A DNA stretch of 62,229 bases from Bacteroidales bacterium (GTDB lineage Bacteria > Bacteroidota > Bacteroidia > Bacteroidales > UBA932): contig JAMPAT010000021.1 of NCBI GenBank assembly GCA_023667095.1, positions 1 to 62,229 of the forward strand, written 5' to 3'. Numbering within the stretch: the first letter of the stretch is position 1; the number at the start of each line of letters is the position of its first letter. Of the stretch, positions 17,713 through 26,995 are shown piece by piece. Under the pieces are notes generated by a model, which saw only the letters and a list, made by a program, of their open reading frames with translations, did no database searches and had not been told where the DNA came from. A program made the translations under genes and the position numbers.

Positions 17713-18918
17713 ATGGCAACAGTCAAAGTCAAATTCAGGCGTTCTTCGGTTGATGGACGTCCTGGGGTTATCTATTATCAGGTCATACACAGGCGTGTGG
17801 TAAGGCATATCACTACGGATATACGCGTTGATGCCAGGTGCTGGGATGCGGATTCAGTGCATGCCTCAGGGAATGGCCATATGCTGCAGGCAAGAATCGA
17901 TAGTGATGTGTCGTTGTTGAACAGGATTATCTCCGGCTTCGACAGGGTAAATGAGGAATATCATGCCGATGATATAGTCTGTGCATACAGGAAGGCATCC
18001 TGTGGCAGTATACCTGTGCTTGCCTTCATGAACGCCAGGATATGCAGCCTTTTGTCTGCCGGAAGGTACGGCACGGCCAGGAACTATATGCGTGCCAGAA
18101 GCAGTTTCGCGATGTTTCTTGGGGGAGTGGATATTCCGCTTTCTGCAGTTACGGAGCAGCTGATGTCCGGCTACAGTGCATTTCTTTCGGAACGCGGCAT
18201 CGTGCGCAATTCAGTCTCTTTCTATATGCGCATACTGAGGGCTGTCTATAACCGTGCCTTGAGACAGGGGATAGTTGACCAGGCTTTCCCTTTCAGAGGT
18301 GTCTATACCGGAGTGGACAGGACGAGAAAACGTGCTGTGGATGAATCCATGATCCAGGTTCTTGCCTCCCTCCGTCTTCTTCAAGGCTCATATCTGGATC
18401 TTGCAAGGGATATTTTCATTTTCAGCTACTGTATGCGTGGGATGGCATTTGTGGATGTTGTATATCTGCGCCGTTCCGATATACGTGACGGTGTGGTCTG
18501 CTATGCGCGCAGGAAGACAGGGCAGAGGCTATGCGTCAGGATAGAGCCGTATGCGCAGGCAATCATTGACAAGCATTCTATGCACTCTGTGCCAGGTTCT
18601 CCATATGTCTTTCCGTTTCTTTCCGGCTCTGACTCTGCTACTGACTACCGGCAGTACCAGTCTGCCCTGAATATGTACAACCGTATGCTTGCAAAGCTTT
18701 CGAAGATGCTTCCAGACGGTTGCCATCTGACTTCATACACCTCCAGGCACAGCTGGGCGACGGCAGCCCGTAACCATGATGTACCGCTTTCCGTGATCAG
18801 TGCAGCCATGGGGCATAGCTCAGAACGCACCACACAGATATATCTCGCCAACCTGGAGAATTCCGTAATCGATGCTGCCAACCGCTGTGTGCTTTCCGGG
18901 CTTGGGCAAATGGTATGA
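17713..18918 (+). CDS. Tyrosine-type site-specific recombinase
   Basis: 401 residues: an N-terminal arm-binding region (MATVKVKFRRSSVDGRPG), a SAM-like core-binding domain (about 95-190) and a catalytic domain. The catalytic set is visible: Arg in FSYCMRGMAFVDVVYL, Lys in YARRKTGQRLCV, the HLTSYTSRHSWAT box (His, Arg, His) and the nucleophile Tyr in TTQIYLANL. In Bacteroides, recombinases of this kind invert capsule promoters or sit on mobile elements. No other mobile genes are adjacent, so a chromosomal invertase role, possibly for the invertible promoter at 32033-32352, is a reasonable inference. A hairpin precedes its ATG by a few bases. Confidence 0.9.
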   Translation: MATVKVKFRRSSVDGRPGVIYYQVIHRRVVRHITTDIRVDARCWDADSVHASGNGHMLQARIDSDVSLLNRIISGFDRVNEEYHADDIVCAYRKASCGSIPVLAFMNARICSLLSAGRYGTARNYMRARSSFAMFLGGVDIPLSAVTEQLMSGYSAFLSERGIVRNSVSFYMRILRAVYNRALRQGIVDQAFPFRGVYTGVDRTRKRAVDESMIQVLASLRLLQGSYLDLARDIFIFSYCMRGMAFVDVVYLRRSDIRDGVVCYARRKTGQRLCVRIEPYAQAIIDKHSMHSVPGSPYVFPFLSGSDSATDYRQYQSALNMYNRMLAKLSKMLPDGCHLTSYTSRHSWATAARNHDVPLSVISAAMGHSSERTTQIYLANLENSVIDAANRCVLSGLGQMV

Positions 18919-19122
18919 TATATATGCTGTATGGACGGCATTGTGCCATCGCTGTATTAAGATTAATGCACTATATTCAGTGGACTTTAGCGCCCCGGCT
19001 ATGGAGTGTAGGGGCGATAGAGATGCCGCTTCAGGAGAACACAGTTCTTCCGGATACCGACTTCCATAAGGCTCAATCCATAGATACTGCCAAGGATGGA
19101 GGCGCATAAGACAAGATAAAAC

Positions 19123-19156
19123 AAAAGACTGGAGAACGAAAGTCCTCCAGTCTTTT
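19123..19156 (-). terminator. Terminator downstream of the tRNA-Lys genes
   Basis: A perfect 12-bp stem AAAAGACTGGAG / CTCCAGTCTTTT (19123-19134 and 19145-19156) lies immediately 3' of the tRNA pair on the minus strand and is followed there by a T-rich run. It ends the tRNA transcript. Confidence 0.85.
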
Positions 19157-19157
19157 G

Positions 19158-19230
19158 TGCTCCCTCAGGGGCTCGAACCCTGGACCCCAACATTAAGAGT
19201 GTCGTGCTCTACCAACTGAGCTAAGGAAGC
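19158..19230 (-). tRNA. tRNA-Lys (anticodon CTT)
   Basis: A 73-nt cloverleaf on the minus strand. The acceptor stem pairs GCTTCCT with AGGGAGC and the discriminator is A. The D-arm is AGCTCAGTTGGTAGAGC, the anticodon stem CGACA/TGTTG holds the loop CTCTTAA (anticodon CTT), and the T-arm carries GGTTCGAGCCC. CCA is not encoded. It lies 17 bp downstream of the second tRNA-Lys, in the same transcript. Confidence 0.95.
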
Positions 19231-19247
19231 AGAATTTCAATCTTTAG

Positions 19248-19320
19248 TGATCCGTTTGGGGCTCGAACCCAAGACCCCAACATTAAAAGTGTTGTGCTCT
19301 ACCAACTGAGCTAACGAATC
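19248..19320 (-). tRNA. tRNA-Lys (anticodon TTT)
   Basis: A 73-nt cloverleaf on the minus strand. The acceptor stem pairs GATTCGT with ACGGATC and the discriminator is A. The anticodon stem CAACA/TGTTG holds the loop CTTTTAA (anticodon TTT), and the T-arm is GGGTTCGAGCCC. It is nearly identical in the D-arm and anticodon arm to the CTT gene next to it, indicating duplication, so the pair reads both lysine codons. Confidence 0.95.
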
Positions 19321-19504
19321 AATCCAAAGTCGTTTTCAATCGGCCCTCGTAGGCTCGTTTCTCAAACGGGATTGCAAAGGTACGACATTTTTTAAAACTT
19401 CCAAACATTTTCGTGAAAAATTTCAAAAAAACATCATTTTTTTTGAAATTTGCCCGTTCTTCAGCCATTAGACATCCCGTAAAAATCAGCTCCGGTGGCC
19501 TCTC

Positions 19505-20887
19505 CTATTTGCAGACCATGATGTCAAGTATCATGTTGTCTGTGTTTTGCATTCCGATAGAGCCGATACGTGCAAGATTATGTATGGTTTTCTCTATATC
19601 TTTCTCGATTATGCCGTCATTTTCTGAAATGCATGTCCCGTCCATGGCAAGTACGGCAGACTGAATCGAGCTTGACACACCTGATGCCACTTTCATTGCA
19701 CATCCGACCTTTGCCCCGTCGCAGACCATGCCTGTGATATTGCCCACCATATTCTTGATTGCCGAGCAGACATGGGTGTATGAACCGCCTCTGAGATATA
19801 CTATTCCGCATGAAGAGCCTGTAGATGCGATGACGCAGCCGCACAGGGCGGAAAGCTTGCCGAGATATCCCTTTATATGTATTGCCACAAGATGGCTCAA
19901 GGTAAGTGCCCTTGCAAGCTCCTCGTCAGAGACCCTGTACATTCTCGAATAGGCGATTATAGGCATTGTGACTGTAATTCCCTGGTTGCCGCTTCCTGAA
20001 TTGCTCATGGCAGGGAGTGTGCATCCGGCCATCCTCGCATCTGAGGCAGCGGCTGTAAGTGCCATTGCGTAGCTCATGAAATCATCCCCGAACACCTCCT
20101 TGTGACTGGAGCAGTGTATTGTCTTTCCGACTTTCAGCCCATAGTCGCCTTTAAGGCCTTCCTCTGCAAGGGCCATATTCATGTCGCGTGCCTCTAGAAC
20201 AAAAGCAATGTCGTTGAACGCGACATTACGGGCGAAGTCATATATCTCTTTAACTGTAAGCCCGTACTCCTTGATTTCCCGTGCACATCCGATGCCAGCC
20301 TGTCCTTTGTGTGAAGACTGGAGAATCTTGTCATCGAAGCAGGTCTCGACTATATTGTCATGGTTATCCTCAATCACGGCAAAGGCATAGTGTCCGTCAT
20401 TGTGGGCTTCACCTGTCTCGGGGCAGCGTGTCCCTTGGCAGCATTCCGGCTTTACACCGACAGCCACAGATGCCTTTATATACAGCTTGTGCTCCGTGTC
20501 TGCAATGTCAATCTTTATCTTTTTCTGTTCCACCAGTTCCTTTGCCCTTCTGATTGACTCCTTGTCAAGGTCATGCAGCACCTCCAGCCCGTATTCCGAT
20601 TTACCGCAGACAGCACCGAGTGCGGAGGCTATATAAAGCCCTATCATTCCGGTCCCGGGTATTCCTACCCCCATCCCGTTTTTCAGGATATTGCCGCTTA
20701 CAGATACGCTTACATTGAAGTCCGCGGACATCCTCCACTGCCTGCTACGCATGCAAGGGCATCTTTCTTCCAGGATTTCCACGGCCTTCGCCACTGCAAG
20801 GGCCACTGCAATAGGTTCCGTACATCCGAGGGCAGGCTTGACCTCCTGCCTTATAAGGGATATTATCTCAGACTCTCTTTCTGTCAT
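19505..20887 (-). CDS. L-cysteine desulfidase / serine dehydratase alpha-like (UPF0597, CyuA-type)
   Basis: 460 residues. The N-terminal EVKPALGCTEPIAVALA is the family hallmark, and GMGVGIPGTGMIGLYIA, MSNSGSGNQGITVTMPI and GCVIASTGSSCGIVYLRGG follow. Cys residues in the GCTEP and GSSCG segments would hold the 4Fe-4S cluster used to eliminate H2S from cysteine (or water from serine). Its ATG lies 4 bp inside the end of the large amidase-like gene, so it is the last gene of a leftward run that begins near 28.07 kb. The function of that neighbourhood is not obviously linked. Confidence 0.85.
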   Translation of the reverse strand: MTERESEIISLIRQEVKPALGCTEPIAVALAVAKAVEILEERCPCMRSRQWRMSADFNVSVSVSGNILKNGMGVGIPGTGMIGLYIASALGAVCGKSEYGLEVLHDLDKESIRRAKELVEQKKIKIDIADTEHKLYIKASVAVGVKPECCQGTRCPETGEAHNDGHYAFAVIEDNHDNIVETCFDDKILQSSHKGQAGIGCAREIKEYGLTVKEIYDFARNVAFNDIAFVLEARDMNMALAEEGLKGDYGLKVGKTIHCSSHKEVFGDDFMSYAMALTAAASDARMAGCTLPAMSNSGSGNQGITVTMPIIAYSRMYRVSDEELARALTLSHLVAIHIKGYLGKLSALCGCVIASTGSSCGIVYLRGGSYTHVCSAIKNMVGNITGMVCDGAKVGCAMKVASGVSSSIQSAVLAMDGTCISENDGIIEKDIEKTIHNLARIGSIGMQNTDNMILDIMVCK

Positions 20888-23800
20888 TTTGAGAAGAATT
20901 TAAGTGTAGTCTCTATTATGGCATTGCGTTCACGGCTGTCAATGACTGTCTCGATAGGGAATCCTATGCTGACTGTCCTGTAGCCAGACGGCGATATGAA
21001 GCGGACTCCTGCGGATATTCCTGTGTCAGAGTATCTGAATATGGTCTTGCCGCCGGAAGAACTTGGAACTATCCCGTCCGGTGTCTCGACCGGATAGACT
21101 GCATTTTCAGCCTCCCTGTTGTATGACACTGTCCTGGCAGGGAACATGAAATCCTTGTCTGCTATGCTCCTGACGGTGCAGTTGCGTGATGCATAGTCCG
21201 TTGACCATCTGAAGCCCAATACCTTTTCCGCAAATTCCATTGACGAATCCATGAACCTGCAGTCCTTTTCGACCGGATAGATCCGGTCCCAGATGTCTGT
21301 GCCTATGTATTCGCCTGATACAAGTACATTCTTGCCTTTGCCGGTAAATCTGCGTACCGCATTCTGCAGCTCCTGTGTGAATACGGTATATCTCTGCCGG
21401 CCGGATGCGCTTCCGTACGGTGTCGTGACCTGTTTCCCGCAAATTAGGTCCACAGCCCAGGCCGCCTCATCCATGGACTTGTCAGAAGAGAATGCATCAG
21501 CACTCGCAGAGCAGAATGGATAGCCTGCTTCAAGTATCGAAGCCCCATGCACCGAAGTGTAGTCAAAGGTATTCCCGACAAATGTCACTCCGGCCTTGTC
21601 GCTGTACGATGCCCCGAATCCTGGGTTCTCGTTGGAAGTCCAGACACTCTCCCTCCTCTTTTCGTACATGTCTCCTATAAATGAAATCTCATCCATGTAT
21701 GGAACGCCCCTGTCATGGCTGTTGTCGAATCCGGCATACCCCTCAATGTCAATCCATGCAGGAGGTGCTGTCCTTGTGAAATTGTTCACCACAAGGACTA
21801 CTGAGTCTGCCCTTGATTTCCACCTTGATGCCGGAATGCCGGCAGACAGGGTCTCTGACTGGAAACTCTTGCCTCCGTCATTGTATGCGGCAATCCTGAA
21901 ACTGTATATATGTCCCGGGTCAATGTCAACTGATGCACATACCTTCCCGTCCTTTGAATATGTGCCGCTGACTGTTTTCCCGTCATCGAATCCGCGTCCG
22001 TCAACCCTTGTATAGAGTATGTATCCTTTTGCGGATGCTGTCGGTTCAAGCGGGTCCGCTGTCTCCTTCCATGAAAGCTCCACCTTGCCGCCGTCCCTGA
22101 TTATGGCAGCAAACGAATTGACAGGGAGTGGCTGCACTGCATACTGGCAACCGTATCTGTTGCTAAGGTATTTCAGCATGCCCTTGTATACGGCCCTGCT
22201 GAATATGAACCTGAATCCAGGATCAAGACCGAATCTCATGTCCGCAAAATTCTGGTGTGAAAGGCTTTCTATCAATACGGTGGGTGCCGGGGGAGTGCGT
22301 GATTCACGGTAGCCCCTGTCCCAGATCTGCCTCCTTGTCCATGTGCTGTCCACCATGCCCTTGAGGTCGTGCACAATCTGGCTCTGCACAATGTCTGCAA
22401 ATTCCCTTGAAGTCATCATCGGTTCACCTCCAGGGAGGGTCCTTATGTTGTTGCTCCGGCCTGAAAATATAGCAAGAGTGCCGATAATGGTGTCTTTCTG
22501 TGCAATTCCCGCATCTGAATGCAGTGCCATTGCCAGGTCGACAGGAATGCCGAGACCTTTCCTCTTTGGATTCATGTGAGAGCCTCCGCTGATATAGTCG
22601 ACCCAGTCACCGCGTGAGAAAAGGTCATCCCTATAGTCATCCTTCATGCCGTGCTGGCTGAATATGGTTGAATCAATGCCGGCCCATTGCAGCCAGTACC
22701 TTGCGGCCTCTGCATATCTCGGAAGTCCGGAAGTCTCGGCTACGGAAGGATCACATCCTTTCCTGTAGCGTGCGATGTTACCCGTTCCTCCGCCGAATTT
22801 CACGGCATCTGCGCTTACTGTGCTTCCTTTCACGAATTTCCTCTCTTCCGGGCACACATTGTCAAGGGTCACGCTGCATCCCTTGTCAAATTCAAATGTC
22901 CCGAGATATATCCACGTGCCTCCTCCAATCTTCTGGTTTACGATAAATGTTGTGTTGCCTCCAAGGTGATTGACCGTATACCGCGCAGATTCTGTGCTGT
23001 TAGGGAAAGACTTGTAGGAAACATAGACTGCATATTCTGCCCTTGCCGGAAATTCCGGCTCCCATTTGGCTACTGAAATGCTCCCGTCATTGCCTGATAT
23101 GCACTCTGCCTTTCTTGCCGTACCCATTGAGAACGGGTTTTCGCATCCCATGTATGTCTCCTTTGCATCTGCGAATCCTTTTCCTGCATCGGTCCAGCTG
23201 CCGCTTTCTGAATATCTGCCTGCTCCACGGTACCCAGGTGCTCCATTGTCCACGTAGGAAGGATCGTTGTCCATGACAAGCTCGACTGGATTTGTGTCGC
23301 GTTCCCTCGGCATCATGACGTAAGCCCCTGCATTCTCAAGCATTGGTACAATGAAAGGAAGCATATATGAGGACGTGTAGAGGTCCTCCACGGTCTGGAA
23401 GAGGCATGGACGCTGCCATAGCCACCTTTGCTGCGACTGGTCATAATACCGTCCGTGGCTGGCCCATAGCGCGATATTCCTGCCGTCCAGGCCTTTGCTG
23501 AATTTCTGTCCGGAGGCTTTCTCAACAAACAGGCTTGCCTGTGGAGCCTTTATCCTGTTGCGTGACGATGCCGGTGAGCCGCTGAATCCTATGGCATCGA
23601 CGGCGAGGGAGCCGAACTTGTCGCTACGGCTGTAGATTTCCCCCATCCTGTAGCTGGAATATTGATCAGGGAACAGTTTCTCCAATGTACTCCTGAACCA
23701 CTTTATGTCATCAGGCCTCCATGGGTAGTCCCCGAGGCTTTCTGTGAAATAGAAGTCAAGTGTGCTGCCCCTTTTCATCACTGACTTGAGACGCAGGCAG

Positions 23801-23940
23801 CCCTCCACACCGCAACGCTCATATATAAGTGTAGACAGGGAGTCGCATGCCGGCTTGAAGTCGCGTGCAATCCTGCCTTGCGGAAATGCCTCCATGCAGA
23901 TAAGCATGAAAGCGGCAGATAGGACAGATTTAAGGCGCAT
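20884..23940 (-). CDS. Secreted N-acetylmuramoyl-L-alanine amidase-like protein with golvesin/xanthan-lyase-type and FN3 domains
   Basis: About 1018 residues from the ATG at 23940 (the longer frame starts with GTG). A signal peptide (MRLKSVLSAAFMLICMEAFPQG) is followed by an amidase-type domain interrupted by a golvesin/Xly-type carbohydrate-binding module (about 250-390: SESGSWTDAGKGFAD to STVSADAVKFGGG). Zinc-site-like segments include LWASHGRYYD, MALHSDAGIAQ and PTVLIESLSHQNFADMR. A fibronectin type III region (KVELSWKETADPLEPTASA) follows, then a C-terminal domain of unknown role. Bacteroidales carry this architecture. It is likely periplasmic or surface peptidoglycan hydrolysis. It starts 2 bp after the VanZ gene. 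Confidence 0.8.
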   Translation of the reverse strand: MRLKSVLSAAFMLICMEAFPQGRIARDFKPACDSLSTLIYERCGVEGCLRLKSVMKRGSTLDFYFTESLGDYPWRPDDIKWFRSTLEKLFPDQYSSYRMGEIYSRSDKFGSLAVDAIGFSGSPASSRNRIKAPQASLFVEKASGQKFSKGLDGRNIALWASHGRYYDQSQQRWLWQRPCLFQTVEDLYTSSYMLPFIVPMLENAGAYVMMPRERDTNPVELVMDNDPSYVDNGAPGYRGAGRYSESGSWTDAGKGFADAKETYMGCENPFSMGTARKAECISGNDGSISVAKWEPEFPARAEYAVYVSYKSFPNSTESARYTVNHLGGNTTFIVNQKIGGGTWIYLGTFEFDKGCSVTLDNVCPEERKFVKGSTVSADAVKFGGGTGNIARYRKGCDPSVAETSGLPRYAEAARYWLQWAGIDSTIFSQHGMKDDYRDDLFSRGDWVDYISGGSHMNPKRKGLGIPVDLAMALHSDAGIAQKDTIIGTLAIFSGRSNNIRTLPGGEPMMTSREFADIVQSQIVHDLKGMVDSTWTRRQIWDRGYRESRTPPAPTVLIESLSHQNFADMRFGLDPGFRFIFSRAVYKGMLKYLSNRYGCQYAVQPLPVNSFAAIIRDGGKVELSWKETADPLEPTASAKGYILYTRVDGRGFDDGKTVSGTYSKDGKVCASVDIDPGHIYSFRIAAYNDGGKSFQSETLSAGIPASRWKSRADSVVLVVNNFTRTAPPAWIDIEGYAGFDNSHDRGVPYMDEISFIGDMYEKRRESVWTSNENPGFGASYSDKAGVTFVGNTFDYTSVHGASILEAGYPFCSASADAFSSDKSMDEAAWAVDLICGKQVTTPYGSASGRQRYTVFTQELQNAVRRFTGKGKNVLVSGEYIGTDIWDRIYPVEKDCRFMDSSMEFAEKVLGFRWSTDYASRNCTVRSIADKDFMFPARTVSYNREAENAVYPVETPDGIVPSSSGGKTIFRYSDTGISAGVRFISPSGYRTVSIGFPIETVIDSRERNAIIETTLKFFSK

Positions 23941-23942
23941 TT

Positions 23943-24341
23943 CTACCACCTCCTTGAAATAGAGGCATATATCACAACAAGTATGGAACCTGTGAATATG
24001 CCTATACTGTCTGCCCTCAGGTCATTTATGTCTGCACTCCTGTAGTCCGTGAGTCCCTGTATTATTTCTGTCGTGCCTCCTATGGCAATCCCTATTACGG
24101 TTACAGCAAGCATGAACATCAGGAGCGATGCAGGCCTGCCGTTCTCGTTGCGGAATGCAAGCCAGGTGATTACAGGATATGGCAGGAACATAAGGAAATG
24201 CGCAATCTTGTCCTTCGGCACTCCAAACCAGCTCCCTTGGCCCAGGTCAATTCCTGAATCTATCTTTATGAAACAGAGTGTGCAGACTGCGATGAAATAA
24301 AGTACAAGCAGAATCCGTGATATAGTCTTTTTTCTGTCCAT
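23943..24341 (-). CDS. VanZ family membrane protein
   Basis: 132 residues with four hydrophobic helices. The VanZ signature is FGVPKDKIAHFLMF, followed by GGTTEIIQGLTDYRSADINDL, whose Glu-x-x-Gln and Arg-x-x-Asp-x-x-D pattern is conserved. The role of VanZ-like proteins outside glycopeptide resistance is unclear. Gaps of 2 and 5 bp to its neighbours place it firmly in the leftward operon between the CBM9-like gene and the large amidase gene. Confidence 0.88.
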   Translation of the reverse strand: MDRKKTISRILLVLYFIAVCTLCFIKIDSGIDLGQGSWFGVPKDKIAHFLMFLPYPVITWLAFRNENGRPASLLMFMLAVTVIGIAIGGTTEIIQGLTDYRSADINDLRADSIGIFTGSILVVIYASISRRW

Positions 24342-24346
24342 GTGCT

Positions 24347-24982
24347 CTAGAATTCAAGTTCCCCGAAAAATTCAGGTCTGTGGAAATCAGGTGAAGGTGT
24401 GTCAACAGGACTCCAGCTGACGAAATGCGGATGCGCACTCTTGTCTGCACATTTGTAGAAGTTAGCCTTTATTGAAGCAGGAAGGCTCTGCGGGTCAATG
24501 CCAATCAGTTCCATCGGGATGCACATGGCAACGCTCCAGCCGAATATCTTGCCGTTCAGCTCACGGGCCTTCTTCTCAAGTGTGGAGTGCCTTATGATAC
24601 GTGACAGCTGCTCCTTTGTGAAGAATTCGGCATCCTCGCGGCTTCTTCTCTTTGAGGCCAGCAGAGTGCCTATGCAGTTCATCTCGAAATTGTAATATGT
24701 CCCGTCGGTGTTGTCCTTTACGAAGAACTCGCAGCAGCTGTCTTCCCATACCGGGCCGTTGTCTTCAAGTGCCACTGCCCTCAGGTCAAGGCATCTTACG
24801 TGGTAGAGTATAGCGATATGGGTGTCGCTATGCGCTATGGAAAACGCCACATCAGGATGATATGGATAGTCTTCTGGCCAGTTTACGTGTGCCAGGAATG
24901 ACTTTGCTGCTCCAGTCTCCATTGCGAGGTCAAGCTCGCCGTATGTCATGTCCTCAAGGGATTTGATATAAGGTACCTTCAT
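24347..24982 (-). CDS. Carbohydrate-binding family 9-like protein
   Basis: 211 residues from ATG 24982, after an in-frame upstream start that adds 11 untypical residues. The fold is recognisable from FSIAHSDTHIAILYHV, GPVWEDSCCEFFVKDNTDGTYY and NFEMNCIGTLL, as in CBM9-like proteins of Bacteroidales. No signal peptide is visible, so it is probably cytoplasmic. A glycan-binding role is inferred from family only. It lies 13 bp downstream of the ABC exporter gene. Confidence 0.75.
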   Translation of the reverse strand: MKVPYIKSLEDMTYGELDLAMETGAAKSFLAHVNWPEDYPYHPDVAFSIAHSDTHIAILYHVRCLDLRAVALEDNGPVWEDSCCEFFVKDNTDGTYYNFEMNCIGTLLASKRRSREDAEFFTKEQLSRIIRHSTLEKKARELNGKIFGWSVAMCIPMELIGIDPQSLPASIKANFYKCADKSAHPHFVSWSPVDTPSPDFHRPEFFGELEF

Positions 24983-24995
24983 ATATTTCAAATGT

Positions 24996-26834
24996 TTAAA
25001 GTGTCTGCATGTCATTCAGTCTCTTATAGTATCCGTTCAATGCAATCAGTTCGTCATGCTTTCCTTTCTCCACAATGACTCCATCCTGCATCACATATAT
25101 CCGGTCAGCATTCTTGATAGTGGAGAGCCTGTGCGCGATGGCTACTGTCGTGCGTGACGATGTCAGCCTGTCAAGTGCTTCCTGAACCAGCCTTTCCGAC
25201 TCTGTGTCAAGTGCTGATGTCGCCTCGTCGAGGATGAGGATGGGAGGATTCTTCAGAATCGCACGGGCAATGCTTATCCTTTGCCTCTGTCCTCCGGAAA
25301 GCTTGCTTCCACGGTCTCCTATACATGTGTTGTAGCCCTCTTCCTTCTCCATGATGAAGTCATGCGCGTTTGCAATCTTTGCCGCAGCTATCACTTCATC
25401 CATGGTTGCGTTCTCCACACCGAATGCGATGTTGTTGAATATTGTGTCATTGAAGAGTATTGCTTCCTGGTTCACATTTCCTATGAGTGAACGCAGTGAC
25501 TTGATCTTCAGGTCCTGTACAGGGATGCCGCCTATAAGCAGCTCTCCGTTTGTGATGTCGTGGAAACGTGGCAGCAGGTCAACCAGTGTCGATTTTCCGG
25601 AACCAGACTGGCCGACAAGGGCTATTGTCTTGCCTTTGGGGATAGTCATGTCTATGTCTTTCAGTACATCCCTGTTGCCGTCCGCATATCTGAAAGTCAC
25701 ACCCTTGAGCTCAATGCTGCCATTGAATGACTTGATGTCAACGGCATTCTCCTTTTCCTTTATGTTGTTCTCGGCGAGCAGGATCTTGTCAACCCTCTCC
25801 ATTGAGGCAAGCCCTTTCGGAATATTGTACCCTGCCTTTGCCAGCTCTTTCAGCGGGGCAAGTATACTGTAGAGGATTACCATGAAGAATATGAATGTCG
25901 GTGCATCGATAGGGGAGTTGTCGCTCAGGATAAGCGTACCTCCGAACCATAGCACAATCATGATCATAACAGTGCCGAGGAATTCACTGACTGGATGTGC
26001 AAGTGCCTGCCTGATCGATACTTTTGCAGATGCTTTCCTGAACTCGTTGCTGGTCCTGACGAACCTGTCCACCATCTTGTCCTCAGCAATGAACGCCTTT
26101 ATTACCCTCAGGCCTCCAAGCGTCTCCTCAAGTTCCGACAGCATCTCGCTCCATTTCCCCTGGGCTTCAAGTGACTGTCTCTTCAGCTTCTTTCCGATTG
26201 CACCCATTGCCCATGCCATCGCCGGCACAACGAGTATTGTGAACAGTGTGAGCTGCCAGCTGGTTGCCAACAATGTGCTGAAATAGAATACTATAAGTAT
26301 CGGGTTCTTTATCAGCATGTCAAGGGAGCTGGTGATTGAATTCTCGATTTCAGATACATCTCCGCTCATCCTAGCAATGATGTCCCCTTTCTTCTCCTGG
26401 GAGAAGAACCCGAGCGGAAGAGAGAGTATCTTGCTGTATACCAGTGTCCTTATATCCCTTACTATACCCGTCCTTATCGGGACCATTATTGCAGATGAAC
26501 CGAAATAGCATGATGTTTTGAGGGCTGTTACAAGGCCGAAGAAAACTCCAAGCATCATCAATGTCCATGATGCTCCGTGCACCTCGATGATGTCGGAGAC
26601 ATAGAAATACATGTTGTTTACCAGAAGCTCCTTTGTGCTGATTTCTGCTGTGTCCCATGGAATGAATTCATACACAGTCTCATCCATTCTGAAAAGTATG
26701 TTCAGGATAGGGATGATGAGTGTAAATGAAAATATGTTGAATATGGCCGAAAATACATTAAGGAATACGGCTCCTGCAAGATAACCCCTATATGGCGCGA
26801 CAAAACGCCTCATCATTCTATAAAATTCTTTCAT
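24996..26834 (-). CDS. MsbA-like ABC exporter (fused permease and ATPase)
   Basis: 612 residues from ATG 26834. The N-terminal half has six predicted membrane helices (from YLAGAVFLNVFSAIFNIFSF). The ATPase half contains Walker A GQSGSGKSTLVDLLPRF, Q-loop NQEAILFNDTIF, the signature LSGGQRQRISIARAIL, Walker B ILILDEATSALD and the H-loop IAHRLSTI. Homodimers of this type flip lipid A, lipid-linked sugars or drugs. The neighbouring LpxH-like gene lies elsewhere in the window, so lipid A transport is plausible but unproven. An earlier ATG at 26888 adds a basic segment and is less likely. Confidence 0.88.
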   Translation of the reverse strand: MKEFYRMMRRFVAPYRGYLAGAVFLNVFSAIFNIFSFTLIIPILNILFRMDETVYEFIPWDTAEISTKELLVNNMYFYVSDIIEVHGASWTLMMLGVFFGLVTALKTSCYFGSSAIMVPIRTGIVRDIRTLVYSKILSLPLGFFSQEKKGDIIARMSGDVSEIENSITSSLDMLIKNPILIVFYFSTLLATSWQLTLFTILVVPAMAWAMGAIGKKLKRQSLEAQGKWSEMLSELEETLGGLRVIKAFIAEDKMVDRFVRTSNEFRKASAKVSIRQALAHPVSEFLGTVMIMIVLWFGGTLILSDNSPIDAPTFIFFMVILYSILAPLKELAKAGYNIPKGLASMERVDKILLAENNIKEKENAVDIKSFNGSIELKGVTFRYADGNRDVLKDIDMTIPKGKTIALVGQSGSGKSTLVDLLPRFHDITNGELLIGGIPVQDLKIKSLRSLIGNVNQEAILFNDTIFNNIAFGVENATMDEVIAAAKIANAHDFIMEKEEGYNTCIGDRGSKLSGGQRQRISIARAILKNPPILILDEATSALDTESERLVQEALDRLTSSRTTVAIAHRLSTIKNADRIYVMQDGVIVEKGKHDELIALNGYYKRLNDMQTL

Positions 26835-26995
26835 TCGCATGAGTGTTTTAAAGGCTGCGAATTTACTCTTTTTACTTAAGTTTCGCAAAATTTGCCATAC
26901 CTTTGCACCTAAAACAGTTTACTTGATCAATACAGGACAGTAATGTGGACAGTGACAATGATGATACCTTGCTGCTTAACAGGCCTGATACCAGG

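Noticed and set aside
17713..19320. Integrative element at the tRNA-Lys genes driven by the recombinase
   Set aside because: No tRNA-end duplication, excision genes or cargo found; both tRNAs are complete and the recombinase stands alone.
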